Part shown: one piece after another, positions 1 to 64,000 of the stretch
Layout of the letters: the number at the start of each line of letters is the position of its first letter
Numbering within the stretch: the stretch's first letter is position 1
Assembly: GCA_024760905.1 (NCBI GenBank)
Contig: CM045731.1
Location: forward strand, 50,863,501 to 50,927,500
Length of the DNA: 64,000 bases
Reading direction: 5' to 3'
Origin: Plotosus lineatus
Lineage: Eukaryota > Chordata > Actinopteri > Siluriformes > Plotosidae
Made by a program: the position numbers and the translations under genes
The notes under the pieces: generated by a model
What the model was told of the DNA's origin: nothing
Databases searched by the model: none
Seen by the model: only the letters and a program-made list of their open reading frames with translations

Positions 1-280
1 TATCACTGGGATAAAGCACTGTTACAGGTTTCCTCCTGAGACCTCAGATTAACCTTCTTGAATTTACATTTACACTGATACAGCTCCTTAAGGGTAATAA
101 CCTCCATTCTGTAATGAACACAATACTCACGCTGCGAATGAGCGCCGGCATGTTTGTTACTGTGATGACACCGCCACTTTAAGGGTGAGTGACAGAGAAG
201 TTTAGGTCACGACCCCGGAAGACTTTTTCCACCTAACCTCCGTCCCTCTATTGATTTGTGAGTCCATGTTCAAGACGGAA

Positions 281-429
281 TAATATAATATAATATAATA
301 TAATATAATATAATATAATATAATATAATATAATATAATATAATATAATATAATATAATATAATAATATAATATAATATAATATAATATAATATAATATA
401 ATATAATATAATATAATATAATATAATAT
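281..429. repeat. (TATAA)n pentanucleotide microsatellite
   Basis: About 150 bp of a five-base unit with one slipped unit near 361. Open frames across it are artefacts of repeat periodicity. Confidence 0.97.
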
Positions 430-757
430 CAATAGAGGGATCCGGGCTTTATGTCCAACTCTCGCAACTGTTTAACTCGGACACTGAAGATGAAGAATTT
501 GATGGCTTTGTGAAAGACGAATGAACTGGAAAAGTGAGTTTATTGTTTTATATTGTTACAATTGAACAATGATGAGTTATTGTGAAGTGTATTATTTTAG
601 ATTTTATGAGTTACATCTGAACAATAATGAGTTATTGTGAGAGTTGAATTAAGTTGACTTATCTGATTTTGTATGTATGTATGGACAGAGACCGTTCATT
701 GATATTGCACCTTATAGTCCGATGTTCCCCATGGCCCAGAGAATACAGTATGTTATT

Positions 758-758
<1 letters not shown>

Positions 759-802
<44 letters not shown>
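759..802. repeat. (GT)n microsatellite
   Basis: About 22 pure GT units, directly followed by a CAGGGATCCC-like Tigger end at about 808. Confidence 0.95.
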
Positions 803-807
<5 letters not shown>

Positions 808-851
808 ACAGGGATCCCTTGCTACTTCGCACTTCAACTGCATCGCTTTTT

Positions 852-1380
852 TTTTTTTTTTTTAATACTCATCGAATTAAAAAAATAGGGAAATTAAGAA
901 AGAAGAGGGGGAAAAGGTTAAGGAAAATGGCACAAAAACAAGGCCAATTATGCAAAAAAAAAAAAAAAAACTAAAACAAACGCAAAGAAAAAAACAACCC
1001 AAACCCCAAATGTTTATGCAAGATTAAAAGCCTGAGCCAAAAAATAAAGTTGCAATGAGCACACTCGAAAAACTCATGAAACAAGCTGCTGCTCAAGGGA
1101 GCTGCGTCATCCCTCCTAGCCAATGGGAGGCCAGTGGGGTGGGAGGTTGGGAGATAGCCAATGGGAGGGAGCTTTGTCATCCCTCCTAGCTAATGGGAGG
1201 CCAGGGGACGGGATGTTGACTCAATGGGAGAGCAACTCGTGCATTGTTTGAATTTTTGAGATAGTGCTTTTGTAACGTGAAGTTGTTTCGTATCCAGAGA
1301 CAAACATTTTAGTAAAATGTTTTTCGTAACCTGGATTTTTCGTTTGTTGGGGCTTTCGTAAGTTGAGGGTCGTGTGTGTG
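852..1380 (+). repeat. Tigger-like MITE remnant
   Basis: An A-rich stretch followed by AGCCAATGGGAGGCCAG copies and a right end (TTTCGTAAGTTGAGGGTCG near 1350-1370) matches the families at 37188-37937 and 59060-59700. No coding content is present. Confidence 0.6.
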
Positions 1381-1389
1381 TGTGTGTGT

Positions 1390-1453
<64 letters not shown>
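1373..1453. repeat. (GT)n(AT)n compound microsatellite
   Basis: GT units run into about 30 AT units. It separates the MITE remnant from the Tigger-like element at 1452. Confidence 0.95.
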
Positions 1454-1456
<3 letters not shown>

Positions 1457-2252
1457 TAAAACCTCCGCTGACGAACGCTTAAGCTCACGAACTTTTCGCC
1501 TCAAGAACATTAAATTTGCGAGCATATAGTCTCTGCTGACGAACTAGTTTTCGTGGACGAACCAAACCACGCGGTCGAACAGCGCCACAGTGGCGACCAC
1601 GAGAAGCTGGCCTTGCGCTCACGGCGTCACAGTTCATCACCCCCTTTCTTTGAGTGCGGAAGTGGTTTGTGTTTGCTAGACATTTTGGACCATATTGAGT
1701 GTACTTTTGCTATTATGGGACCGAAAAAGACCCCACCACAGGCGGAGATCATTGAGAAACACGAATGAGGTGTGCGTTTGTGTGACTTAGCGTCCCAGTA
1801 CCAGTACGCTAAGTCTACCATTGCTCCCATCCTTAAGAACAAGGAAGCTATTAAGGGTGCGTGTGTGGCTAAGGGCGTTTCCAAACAGTAGGCGTTTCCA
1901 AACACTCCTTCCAAACAGTAAGTCCCTCCCTCCCTCCTCCTCCCACTCCATTCCATCAAGCCATCAACTACCATCAAAAAGGTAACTAAAACGACTTTAT
2001 TATACAGTACAGTTTATTTCTTTAATTACAATACAATAGCACATTTATTATACATAAAATAAGGTATATTTTTCTGTAGTTTTAAGGCTTATTTAGTAGA
2101 AAATTATGTTTTATGGGGACCTGGGAACGGATTATTCTCATTTTAATGGTTTCTTATGGGAAATAAATGTTCGGAAGACGAACTTTTCGCCTTACACACA
2201 CTTTCTGGGAACCAATTATGTTCGTGAGCTGAGGTATCACTGTGTGTGTGTA
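1452..2252 (+). mobile_element. Tigger-like element with transposase N-terminal relic
   Basis: At 1713-1870 the frame reads MGPKKTPPQAEIIEKHE, a stop, then GVRLCDLASQYQYAKS, STIAPILKNKEAIKG: the DNA-binding region of pogo/Tigger transposases with an Arg-to-stop change. The ends (ACCTCCGCTGACGAACG near 1465 and GTTCGTGAGCTGAGGT near 2220-2236) are imperfect inverted repeats. TA repeats border it on both sides and blur the exact ends. Confidence 0.7.
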
Positions 2253-2258
2253 TGTATG

Positions 2259-2323
<65 letters not shown>
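2240..2323. repeat. (TG)n(TATG)n(TA)n microsatellite
   Basis: About 30 TA units follow short TG and TATG runs and abut the tRNA-like repeat. Confidence 0.95.
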
Positions 2324-2326
<3 letters not shown>

Positions 2327-2640
2327 CACGGTGGCGTAGGGGTTAGCACGTCCACCTCACTGCAAGAAGGCCTGGGTTCGATTCCCGGCCTGGGCGTTTC
2401 TGTGTGGAGTTTGCATGTTTTCCCCGTGCTAGCGTGGGTTTCCTCCGGTTTACTCCCCAATGCGAAGACATGCACAGAAGGTTAATTGGCCGTTCTAAAT
2501 TGCCCGTAGGTTCGCATCATGCAGAAGGCAATGGCAAACCACTGCACTAATCCTGCCAAGAAAACCTCCATGAAGATAATAACCAGGGCGTTATCCTTCA
2601 TGGCGGGTCGCTAATAGTCGTCCTATGACCTATGACTCAG

Positions 2641-2648
<8 letters not shown>
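2324..2648 (+). repeat. tRNA-like SINE-type repeat inserted in a TA tract
   Basis: The head GGCACGGTGGCGTAGGGG with TTAGCACG resembles an A box, and GGGTTCGATTCCC is a B box. The body (TGTGTGGAGTTTGCATG, TTTCCTCCGG) is a common teleost interspersed repeat. TA repeats on both sides (2262-2323, 2649-2684) suggest insertion into a TA microsatellite. Confidence 0.75.
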
Positions 2649-2702
<54 letters not shown>

Positions 2703-2964
2703 TTTTTAAATGTATTATCTTTTTAATTGGCTAAAAAAATACTCATTACTTTCTGATTGTTCCAGATCTGGCTCATCGCTCCATTCATTCAGAGCATCCG
2801 ATAGATTTGCTGGACCAGTTTCTCACGGTTCATCAGTTGTTGGACATTTACCAAGAGAACACAGCAAAATATTTTCTTGTTTTTTCAAGTACGGAGGAAC
2901 AATAAAATGTGTTGTTACTGATGAACATTATAGCCATTCCCCAGTGGCAGGGGGTCTTTAAATA

Positions 2965-3240
2965 CAGTCGGCCCCCAACTTACGAAATTAATCCGTTCCA
3001 GAGCCCTTTTCGTAACGCGGGGGATTTCGTAAGTAGGGGTTGCATCTTGCATGTTAAACGCCTAATTCGTTCCAAGGCTCCAGTCTTTGGACTGCATAAA
3101 CCCCATAAACCCTTTTAAAATGATAGAAGTACACCAATTATGTATGAAATATGTGTTAAAAGTAAAAGAAAATTATTTATTAAACCATGAACATTTTATT
3201 AACATATTTATTAATTGAACCATTATTAAACATTCTTTAT

Positions 3241-3284
<44 letters not shown>

Positions 3285-3487
3285 CTCTCTCTCTCTCGCT
3301 CTCTCTCGTGCACGCGCTGCGGGCCACGCCCACATGACGTGGAATTCAAAGCGCATTCCCTGCTTGACAAACTCAACTTTAATTTGATTCCTTAAGGGAT
3401 CAGAATTCCAGATAAGCTCAAATGCGCTCACATTTATTAAACATTTACTGAATTAAACAACTTAAAAAACTAAAAACTAAAGCATTA

Positions 3488-3537
<50 letters not shown>

Positions 3538-4076
3538 CTCTCTCGCGCCACACCTACAAGACGTGAATTCAAAGTGCATTCCCTGCTTGACCATTTACTG
3601 AATTAAAACAAGTTAAAAACTAAACTAAAAACTAAACTCCTTCTCTGTCTCTCTCTCTCCATCTCTCTCCGTCTCTCTCTGTCTCTCTCGTGCGCGAGCT
3701 GTGAGCCATGCCCACAAGACGTGAATTCAGAGTACATTCTCTGTTTGACAAACTCAACTTTAATTTGATTCCTTGAGGGATCGGAATTCCAGATGAGCTC
3801 AAATGCCCTACATTTATTAAACATTTACTGAATTAAAACAACTTAAAAAACTAAACTAAAAACTAAAGAGTGAAGCTTCCCTCTGTCTCTATCTGTGAGG
3901 CCAGCGGGGCGGGATGTTGAGAGACAGCCACTCACGCATCGATTGGTGCGTTTGAATTTTGAATTTCTTTGCGTAAGAGGGGGTTGTTTCGTATCTCGGG
4001 GACGGAAACTCAAGAAAATGTTTTTCGTAACCCAGGTATTTTGTACACAGGGTCTTCGTAAGTTGGGGGCCGACTG
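2965..4076 (+). mobile_element. Non-autonomous Tigger-like element (1112 bp)
   Basis: It begins CAGTCGGCCCCCAACTTACG and ends CGTAAGTTGGGGGCCGACTG, a perfect 20-bp terminal inverted repeat, with TA on both sides (2963-2964, 4077-4078). It contains CA and CT microsatellites and an internal tandem structure: a segment with GATTCCTTAAGGGATC / GATTCCTTGAGGGATC occurs at 3388 and 3766. No transposase is present. Confidence 0.9.
3244..3308. repeat. (AC)n(TC)n microsatellite inside a Tigger-like element
   Basis: AC units pass into TC units. A further TC tract lies at 3493-3545 in the same element. Confidence 0.93.
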
Positions 4077-4297
4077 TACTGTGTAAAGTCACTTTTACAG
4101 GCAGTGAGGGCCTCATTTTACGGTTACAGAGACTGATCAAATAAAATTGGTAAGTTTGATCTACAATTTTGCTACCAGTACACATGGGCGGTTATTACAC
4201 GTAAGATAAAAGGGGGGGGGGGTTATTGGAGCAGGACGCTCATTAAGTTGAATACAGTAATTAGATTAAGACAAAGAATGAGCATATTATAGCTTAC

Positions 4298-57790
<53,493 letters not shown>

Positions 57791-58620
57791 CTGCAACAGT
57801 GGAAGAAAGGTGCTTTACATGGGCTCAAACCCTGAGTGTTCCGATTGCATGGTAAATCACAGGTTTAGTAATACGCGAGATGGATTCACACTGATGCCTC
57901 ACAGACAAATTAAAAAGATGCACATGAGGACATTTTCAGACTTCAGAATGAAGGACATTGGATGTCTTGAGCGACATGGTCATCTGCTATTGATTTACAA
58001 ATTAGCCCTGGTACTTTACAGTTATATTACACTGGCATTAAAGTAGCAAGTACGTCCTATCATTGTATTTTACTGTCTTTTTTGTATTTAATGACAAACC
58101 GCATTACCACTAATCACACATCAACCCCAGGATGTTTAATAACTACACTGTAGCACCCACCCACCTTTCGCCTGGGTTCTCAGCCTCAGATTTCAAAAGA
58201 GTTATCTTTGTATACATGCATGGCATGCCAGTTATCTTTTCCCAGCCTTTCCATCAGGGTTGCTGCCCCATTTAAATGGCCCCGGCTAATAAATAACTTG
58301 ATCCCCCACCTAACTCCTTTCTGCCCTCACTGAACACCCAAAATCAACAGTCATGGTCCTTTTTCAAAAGAAACCTGCTGACCGGCAAAATTCTTTTGAG
58401 CAAAGCCGCTCAGCGAGCTGTCTACATGATCAGTTCCTGCTCCACTATCCCTTGGGGATGGAGTCTGTCCAAAACTCATGGCACTCAAAAAATCTGAACT
58501 GAGCACCTAGGAACTGTATAATATAGAATAAAAGGATATTATTAAAATGCAAGGTCTCTCAAAGAAAGGAATTCAACTAACTGAGATTGGTCCATTCATT
58601 ATCCACGCCCAATATAGTAA
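57791..58620. other. Perlecan intron 1 sequence, no recognised gene
   Basis: Directly upstream (minus-strand sense) of the N-terminal exon. A search for a signal-peptide exon here and up to 64000 found none. Confidence 0.55.
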
Positions 58621-58679
58621 GTGTATTTTTTTTAATAGTCTCTATACACACATACATACATATAAACACACACACATTT

Positions 58680-58681
58680 TA

Positions 58682-58726
<45 letters not shown>

Positions 58727-58748
58727 ATATATATATATATATATTCAC

Positions 58749-58786
<38 letters not shown>
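58680..58786. repeat. (TA)n(CA)n compound microsatellite
   Basis: TA units interrupted by CTATA, then CA units, abutting the Tigger-like remnant at 58785. Confidence 0.95.
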
Positions 58787-58789
<3 letters not shown>

Positions 58790-59184
58790 GATCCCTCACT
58801 TTTCAAAGTTACTGGGGACCGAGATCCCCTCCCACGACCACCGGATTCTGCAAAGTAAGATCTCTCCCCCGACTGATGTGTACGTGTGTATATAATATCA
58901 ATAAATACGTATTCAATGCTATAAATGCTTATAATAACAATTAAACATTAAAAAATAATACATAAGATGTAAATTAAATAGAAATACACACACATACAGA
59001 TGCGTATGCACGCACTCGATGCGCACCTCACAAAAATGTAACTAGTTTTGATGGGACGTTTTGGGTTGGTTTTTGTTGTGTTTGTTATTGCTTTTTTTTT
59101 TTTTTTCTTGCATAATTGGCAGCATTTTTCCTTAACTTTTTCCCGTATTCTTCCTTAATTTCCTTATTTTTTAATTCTATGAAT
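58785..59184 (+). repeat. Tigger-like remnant, CAGGGATCCC family
   Basis: It begins CAGGGATCCCTCACTTTTC directly after a TA/CA microsatellite and includes a T-rich stretch homologous in reverse to 855-1010 and 36480-36640. The next Tigger-like element starts at 59186. Confidence 0.6.
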
Positions 59185-59185
59185 A

Positions 59186-59758
59186 CAGTGGTACCTCACC
59201 TTACGAAAGACCCAACAAAAGAACAATCCAAGTTACGAAATGCATTTACCTAAAATTTCCATCTCTGGATACCAAAAAAATTCATGTTACGAAACGCACC
59301 ATCTCAAAAATTCAAACAATGCGCAAGTTGCTCTCCCATTGGCGATCTCCAAACACCCCGTCCCGCTGGCCTCCCATTGGCTAGGAGGGAGCTGCATCTC
59401 CATAATATCCATGATACTTTTCATGTGCCTTTGACCCATTGTTCGTCACAGAGATACAGCTTCCTCCCATGGGCTATTATGGAGCTGTATCTCCATAATA
59501 CCCATGTTGCTTTTTGTTCCTCATGGAGGTCTAACATGCGTAAGGGACAGAGTTACTGTTGTTTCGTGAGTTTTTCGAGTGGGCTTTATTCAACTTTATT
59601 TTTTGTCATTCATCATGGGCCCTAAGAAAGTGATTCCTGGTGTGAGTGAAAAGAAGAAGCGGGCTCATGGCATGCGGTTGAGTGATATCGCAAAGGAATA
59701 TGGTCAAACCCGTCTACCATTGGTACGATATTGAAGCAGAAGGAGGCCTTAAAAGGTA
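59186..59758 (+). mobile_element. Tigger-like element with transposase N-terminal relic
   Basis: The left end is CAGTGGTACCTCACCTTACG after TA (59184-59185). At 59612-59755 a degraded coding piece reads MGPKKVIPGVSEKKKR and, after a shift, STIGTILKQKEALK, the helix-turn-helix region of pogo/Tigger transposases. The right end is not seen; composite element B starts directly after it. Confidence 0.75.
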
Positions 59759-59866
59759 TACAGTAGGCCCTTGACATTCACGGGGGTTCGGTTCCGAGCC
59801 CTCCCGTGAATTGAGATAATCCGCGAGTTCTATACCCGAAAGTAAAACCCCATGTATCACATAGGC

Positions 59867-61855
59867 CAGGGGTCGGCAACCCAAAATGTTGAAAGAGCCA
59901 TATTGGACCAAAAAAACAAAAAACAAATATGTCTGGAGCCTCAAAAAATTAAAAGCCTTATATAAGCCTTATAATGAAGGCAACACATGCTGTATGTATC
60001 TATATTAGCTATATTAGCCTACTATCAAAATGACTAAGTTGGCTACAAATACATAATGAGCCTTCATGATTAAATGTTTATTTTCCCTGCAGCGCATCCT
60101 GTAGAGAATGACGCACCACGTGACTACTCTGTTGTACGATGCCACCTCGAGTTTAACTTCATTACAATATTAATGAATTATGTTTCATTGCTTTGATGAA
60201 ATTAAAGAAATGCAATAAAGAAATCCGATTTTTGATGTCATTTTTATTTTGACAACAAAATGGAACGTGCATAACGTGCCCCTTATCTGGGCAACAAACA
60301 GAGTGCAATAAAACGCAGCCTGCATTTATAAAAATAAAACAGCAGCCTTTTGAAAAGGTAAAGTATATAAAATCAAATTAATACAGTTTAAGTTTGATTT
60401 CTGTGCAAATGCCAAGCAAGTCAGTGCAAGGGTAAAACGCAGCAGCATCCTCTTCTCTTTTGACACGCAACCAACGCAGCTATCCTGGGACCTGAGCAAC
60501 AAAACACAATAATATCCCTAAGTGTCATTCCAAATATATACTGACGAAAATCAGAAATCACTTTATAAAAACAGCCACTTTGTTACTAAATATGTGCCTC
60601 TGACAGGATTGTGTTCTTACCCGTCTAATGTGACTTCTGTTTTCGGACATCACTGGTCAGCTTCTCAACATCGGGCATGTAAGATGTGACGCAGGACTGC
60701 AAGCTCTCATCTGTGAGGCGGCTGCGATATTTTGATTTGATGTCGTTCATGTTTGAGAAAATCTGCTCGCACAGGTATGTTGATCCAAAGATGGATAATA
60801 CTCCAAATGCATATGTCTTCATGTTCCTATAACTGTCAGGAAGAGCATTCCATGTGTCATAGACAAGTTTCTCGGGTGTTGGGAGGCTTTCAATTTCGCT
60901 CCATTTGTGGCTTTGGGCAAGCTGGGCTTTCTGGCGAGTGACGTCTTCAAGCTCGGCTGTCAGACGTTTGAATTTGGACACCCATAAATCTTTGTCGGCT
61001 ATATCAGCCATTTCCATTTCAAGGTCAGCTTGATTTACTCCTGGAAATGTGCTCAACAAGGACGCGTCAATCTCCAGGGGTGTGACGGGGGAAGACAGTG
61101 TCATTTTTTCCTTTCGGAACTCGCAAAATCTGCTCCCAAATGCAGTTTGCATTTCAACGATCGCACCTTGTAAATAATCACTGTTGAGTGTGTGATCGTG
61201 ATGGGCTTCTTTGAATTCTCTCAGGGAGGGGAAGTGGGAGAGCGTGCCTCGCTGTACATCTCTGGCAAAGACAGTCAGCTTGCGCTCGAATGACAAAACA
61301 GCTTCCAGCATTTGCAGTGCAGTGTTTCCCGCCCCTGGAGACTTTCATTCAGCTTGTTTAGGTGGCTTGTCATAGCCACCAAAAAGTGCAGTTTTTCGAG
61401 CCACTCGGTATCTTCCAGTTGCGGGTAGTTCAGGTCTTTGCTTTTCAGGAATGTTTTCACGTGTTCTAAACAAGCGACAAAGCGACGCAAAACCTCACCC
61501 CTGGACAGCCATCGGACTTTGTTGTGCAGCAGGAGATCGGAATATTCGCTGTCAACTTCATCAAGCAATGCACGGAACTGCTGATAGAAACGTGTGTCGC
61601 AGGCTATGACGCAAATCTTCGTTGACAGAAATGTTGAAATGTAATATTTATTCTGCACATTTTTACAGCATTGGAAAACGTGAAGAATGTTTGTGTCATG
61701 TTTGTCCTCCTACAGAAACCATATTAAAACAAAAAATATATTTCCCTCCCCCATCTTTTTCCATTTTCAAACATTTTTGAAAAAGCTCCATGGAGCCACT
61801 AGGGCAGCGCTAAAGAGCCGCATGCGGCTCTAGAGCCGCGAGTTGCCGACCCCCG
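59867..61855 (-). mobile_element. hAT transposon (1989 bp) nested in a Tigger-like composite
   Basis: The target duplication ACATAGGC lies at 59859-59866 and 61856-61863. The terminal inverted repeats are CAGGGGTCGGCAAC and GTTGCCGACCCCCG, with one mismatch. The transposase part lies on the minus strand at 61658-60625. An empty-site relative is seen at about 29231-29250 in the sister composite. Confidence 0.95.
60625..61658 (-). pseudogene. hAT transposase, C-terminal part, frameshifted
   Basis: The frame 61658-61275 has RFYQQFRALLDEVDSEY and KVRWLSRGEVLRRF, and the frame 61311-60625 has MLEAVLSFERKLTVF, IFGSTYLCEQIFSNMN and KSKYRSRLTDESLQ, the hAT dimerisation region. A one-base shift near 61310 separates them. 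It resembles the hAT-derived proteins related to GTF2IRD2. The N-terminus (BED finger) is absent. Confidence 0.85.
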
Positions 61856-63433
61856 ACATAGGCGAATGAGCAGCCGGAAGTAAAATACTATGTATCTATT
61901 ACATGCCTTAAAATATGCTTCTTAAACACATTCTATAGACAGTCTTACTCATTAATACAGTATTAATGTAGTAAAATACAATATAAATATATAAAATATA
62001 TACAATAATATATAATACTCTTATTTTTATTGATGATAAAATACAAACATTATACAGCATATACTGTTGTAAAGCACTCGTTTTAAAGTATTTTTCAATT
62101 ATTATTCCAGTACAGGATCTAAGTTAATTCTGAGAATGTTTGTGCGTGAGATTTTATGTTCTGTAGCATGTTTAACAAATGATACCAAAAGGATAAACTT
62201 TATTACGCTTCATGTCCTTTTACAGTGAACTTGGAGTGACGTCTCCAAGATGGCGCTGCCTAGAGGGCAACGTCGCGGAGTTCTCAGAGTCAAATTGTTT
62301 CTTTGTTCGTTTTAATTGTTTGTTCATGTTTTGCACTATGCTCGTCTATGATCGGTCGACCCTACTACAGCTATGAGCAGCTTCAGCTTCGGCCAACTAA
62401 GCATGCAACAACTTCTATCATGAGCTGCTCTGCTATGGAAGCTCAATGCTAACTACCCAGGTGGAGTTCTCAGAGACTTGGTTAGCACTTCCGATCATAC
62501 TGCTTGAAAATGTTCAGTTCCTGTGAAACAAATGGATGATTTTCATGCTCAGATTGCAGCCCAGAGGGATCCACAGGACTGTTTCTGTGAAACATGGCTC
62601 GAGGAGAGTACATCCGATAAGGCGATTATACCAGCAATCCCAAGTGCCGGAGTCGTCGTTCGGCCCCTTCCTGACTGGGCTTATTGCTAGCTGGGGTGCG
62701 GCTCGCATTGAGCTGCCGACCATAGCATATTAGCTCTGCTAATAGCATATTCGCACTGCTTAGTTATACACGCCCAAAGATACGCCGATCTTATAGCTGT
62801 AGTAGAGTCGACCGGTCATAGACGAGCATAGTGTAAAACATGAACAAACAAAACAACAAATAAAACAAATTAAAACGAACAAAGAAACAAATTGACTTTG
62901 AGAACTCCGCGACGTCGCCCTCTGGACAGTGCCATCTTGGAGACGTCACTCCAACTTCAATGTAAAAGGAAATGAAGAGTACTGTAATAAAGTTTATCCT
63001 TTTGGTATCGTTTGTTAAACATGCTACAGAACATAAAATCTCACGCATAAACATGAACTTAGGTACTGTACTGGAATAATAATTGAAAAAGATTTTAATA
63101 CAACAGTTCAGAGAAAACCATCGTTTCTCAGGAGAAAGTCTTATTTCTTCAGAAGAGACATCCAGGGTTTTCTATCGCTTAGCCAGAGAAGACGCACAGC
63201 GTTTGAGTGGTATCATAGAGCTGAACTGGTAATTAAAACACACACAAAAAAAGAGGCTCACTGACAACTTGTGCGCGAATGAGGGAAAAGGGGCGGGGCA
63301 TCAGATCGATCAATCAATCAGGAGAAAGGAGGACAGCCATTGGCTGAATTTGAATAACGTGCCGGTTACTCGGCAGACAGCGAATACTCAAACCATGGTT
63401 GCAAAACCGGGAATAGTCAAGGGCTATACTGTA

Positions 63434-64000
63434 CAGTCGGCCCCCTATTTACGAAATCCCCTGGGTATGAAAATTCTGGGTTAGAAAAAACATTTTCCTA
63501 AGTTTGCGTCCCTGGGATACGAAAACAACCTCCTCTTACGAAAAGCACCAGATGCGCCATTCAAAATTCAAACGCGCCAATCAAAATTTCACACGATGCG
63601 CGAGTTGCTCTTTCATTGGCTGTCTCCCAACATCCTGCCCTGCTGGCCTCCCATTGGCTTGGAGAGATGACGGAACAAACATGACCCATACTTCCTGTAC
63701 CATACTTCCTGTTTGTCACACACGTTAAGGAGAGCTGACTGTTGGCTTGTTTTGAGATTGATCATACAGCGGTATATTTCGTTACTGCCGAAACCCCTCT
63801 ACAATCGAGACGATATTGAAACAGAAGGAGACCTTAAAGCTGAAATACAGTGACGGTGGCGATTATTTCAGCATGATATTAAAACAGAGTGCTCCGTGGG
63901 AGAAGACCTCCGATCTTGTAAGGAAGCATGTTCATATTCAATGAGGACATCCGATCTTTCAAACAGGTACTGTAATTCCGCTTTAAATAAAACAGTGTGT
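63434..64000 (+). mobile_element. Tigger-like element, partial at the window edge
   Basis: It starts CAGTCGGCCCCCTATTTACG after TA (63432-63433) and runs off the window. Near 63790-63840 a relic reads PSTIETILKQKETLK, again the transposase helix-turn-helix region. Confidence 0.72.

Larger units (their letters stand above)
2720..4256 (-). mobile_element. DNA transposon relic interrupted by the 2965-4076 element
   Basis: The parts 2740-2964 and 4079-4256 together match the continuous sequence at 56570-56972. Read on the minus strand the homologous copy encodes LNEWSDEPDMDLSESDEY, which looks like a transposase C-terminus. The superfamily is not certain. Confidence 0.65.
59761..63431 (+). mobile_element. 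Composite Tigger-like element B with fold-back and nested hAT
   Basis: It is the same family as 29140-30842: it starts CAGTAGGCCCTTGAC after TA (59759-59760) and ends GGGCTATACTG before TA (63432-63433). Without the hAT it is about 1.67 kb, close to 1.70 kb for copy A. Its arms lie at about 62040-62400 and 62758-63105, and its centre reads RDPQDCFCETWLEEST in one frame. The right-hand TA is also the left TA of the next Tigger-like element at 63434. Confidence 0.8.

Noticed and set aside
202..432. Tyr/Ile-rich open frame
   Set aside because: It is the translation of a TATAA pentanucleotide repeat, not a protein.
2324..2410. Possible functional tRNA gene at the tRNA-like head
   Set aside because: A and B boxes are present but no cloverleaf or anticodon arm was found, and the sequence continues as a dispersed repeat.
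3173..3431. Frames with repeated Arg-Glu and Cys-Val
   Set aside because: They come from CT and CA repeats inside a Tigger-like element.
1..4297. Next laminin-EGF exon (CAPGYYGNP type)
   Set aside because: No such coding pattern was found on the minus strand, so the exon is presumably outside the window.
57791..64000. Perlecan exon 1 with signal peptide
   Set aside because: No hydrophobic start followed by a phase-0 donor could be identified. The tract is mostly transposons.

Overview
The window is vertebrate, almost certainly teleost, nuclear DNA. Its single host gene is a large part of perlecan (hspg2, basement-membrane heparan sulfate proteoglycan core protein), read on the minus strand. 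Twenty-nine coding exons can be placed between 57790 and 4298. Every exon has AG acceptor and GT donor dinucleotides, and reading phase is continuous across all 28 junctions. The first exon (signal peptide and promoter) lies beyond the right edge. The rest of domain III and domains IV and V lie beyond the left edge.

The exons follow perlecan order: N-terminal acidic region with Ser-Gly glycosaminoglycan sites (57790-57118); an intron of about 24 kb; SEA module (32709-31933); a 39-nt linker exon (28312-28274); four LDL-receptor class A repeats (27898-24844); one Ig module (23606-21494); the first laminin IV module with its flanking laminin-EGF pieces (19651-17179); laminin-EGF repeats (12364-10939); the second laminin IV module (10426-7540); and more laminin-EGF repeats (7418-4298).

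The remaining sequence is mostly repeats. There are several copies of one RTE-clade LINE: a full-length but mutated copy at 47382-50532 with a 16-bp target-site duplication, an internally deleted copy at 12572-16655 that carries a Tc1 element, and 5'-truncated copies at 22277-23352 and 7776-8361. A tRNA-derived SINE (9241-9586 and about 55669-56025) shares the RTE 3' tail. A second LINE family lies at about 39126-42396, with a fragment at 53213-54345. DNA transposons include two hAT elements with 8-bp duplications (25882-27456 and 59867-61855), a Tc1 element (12774-14263), and many short pogo/Tigger-like elements flanked by TA. Microsatellites are unusually abundant.

The most unusual structure is a composite Tigger-like family (29140-30842 and 59761-63431). 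It carries a fold-back of about 370-bp arms around what looks like a captured LINE endonuclease fragment. A shorter relative at 44549-45099 lacks the fold-back. Several nested insertions can be read directly because uninterrupted relatives occur in the same window. No second host protein gene, rRNA, functional tRNA or CRISPR array was recognised.
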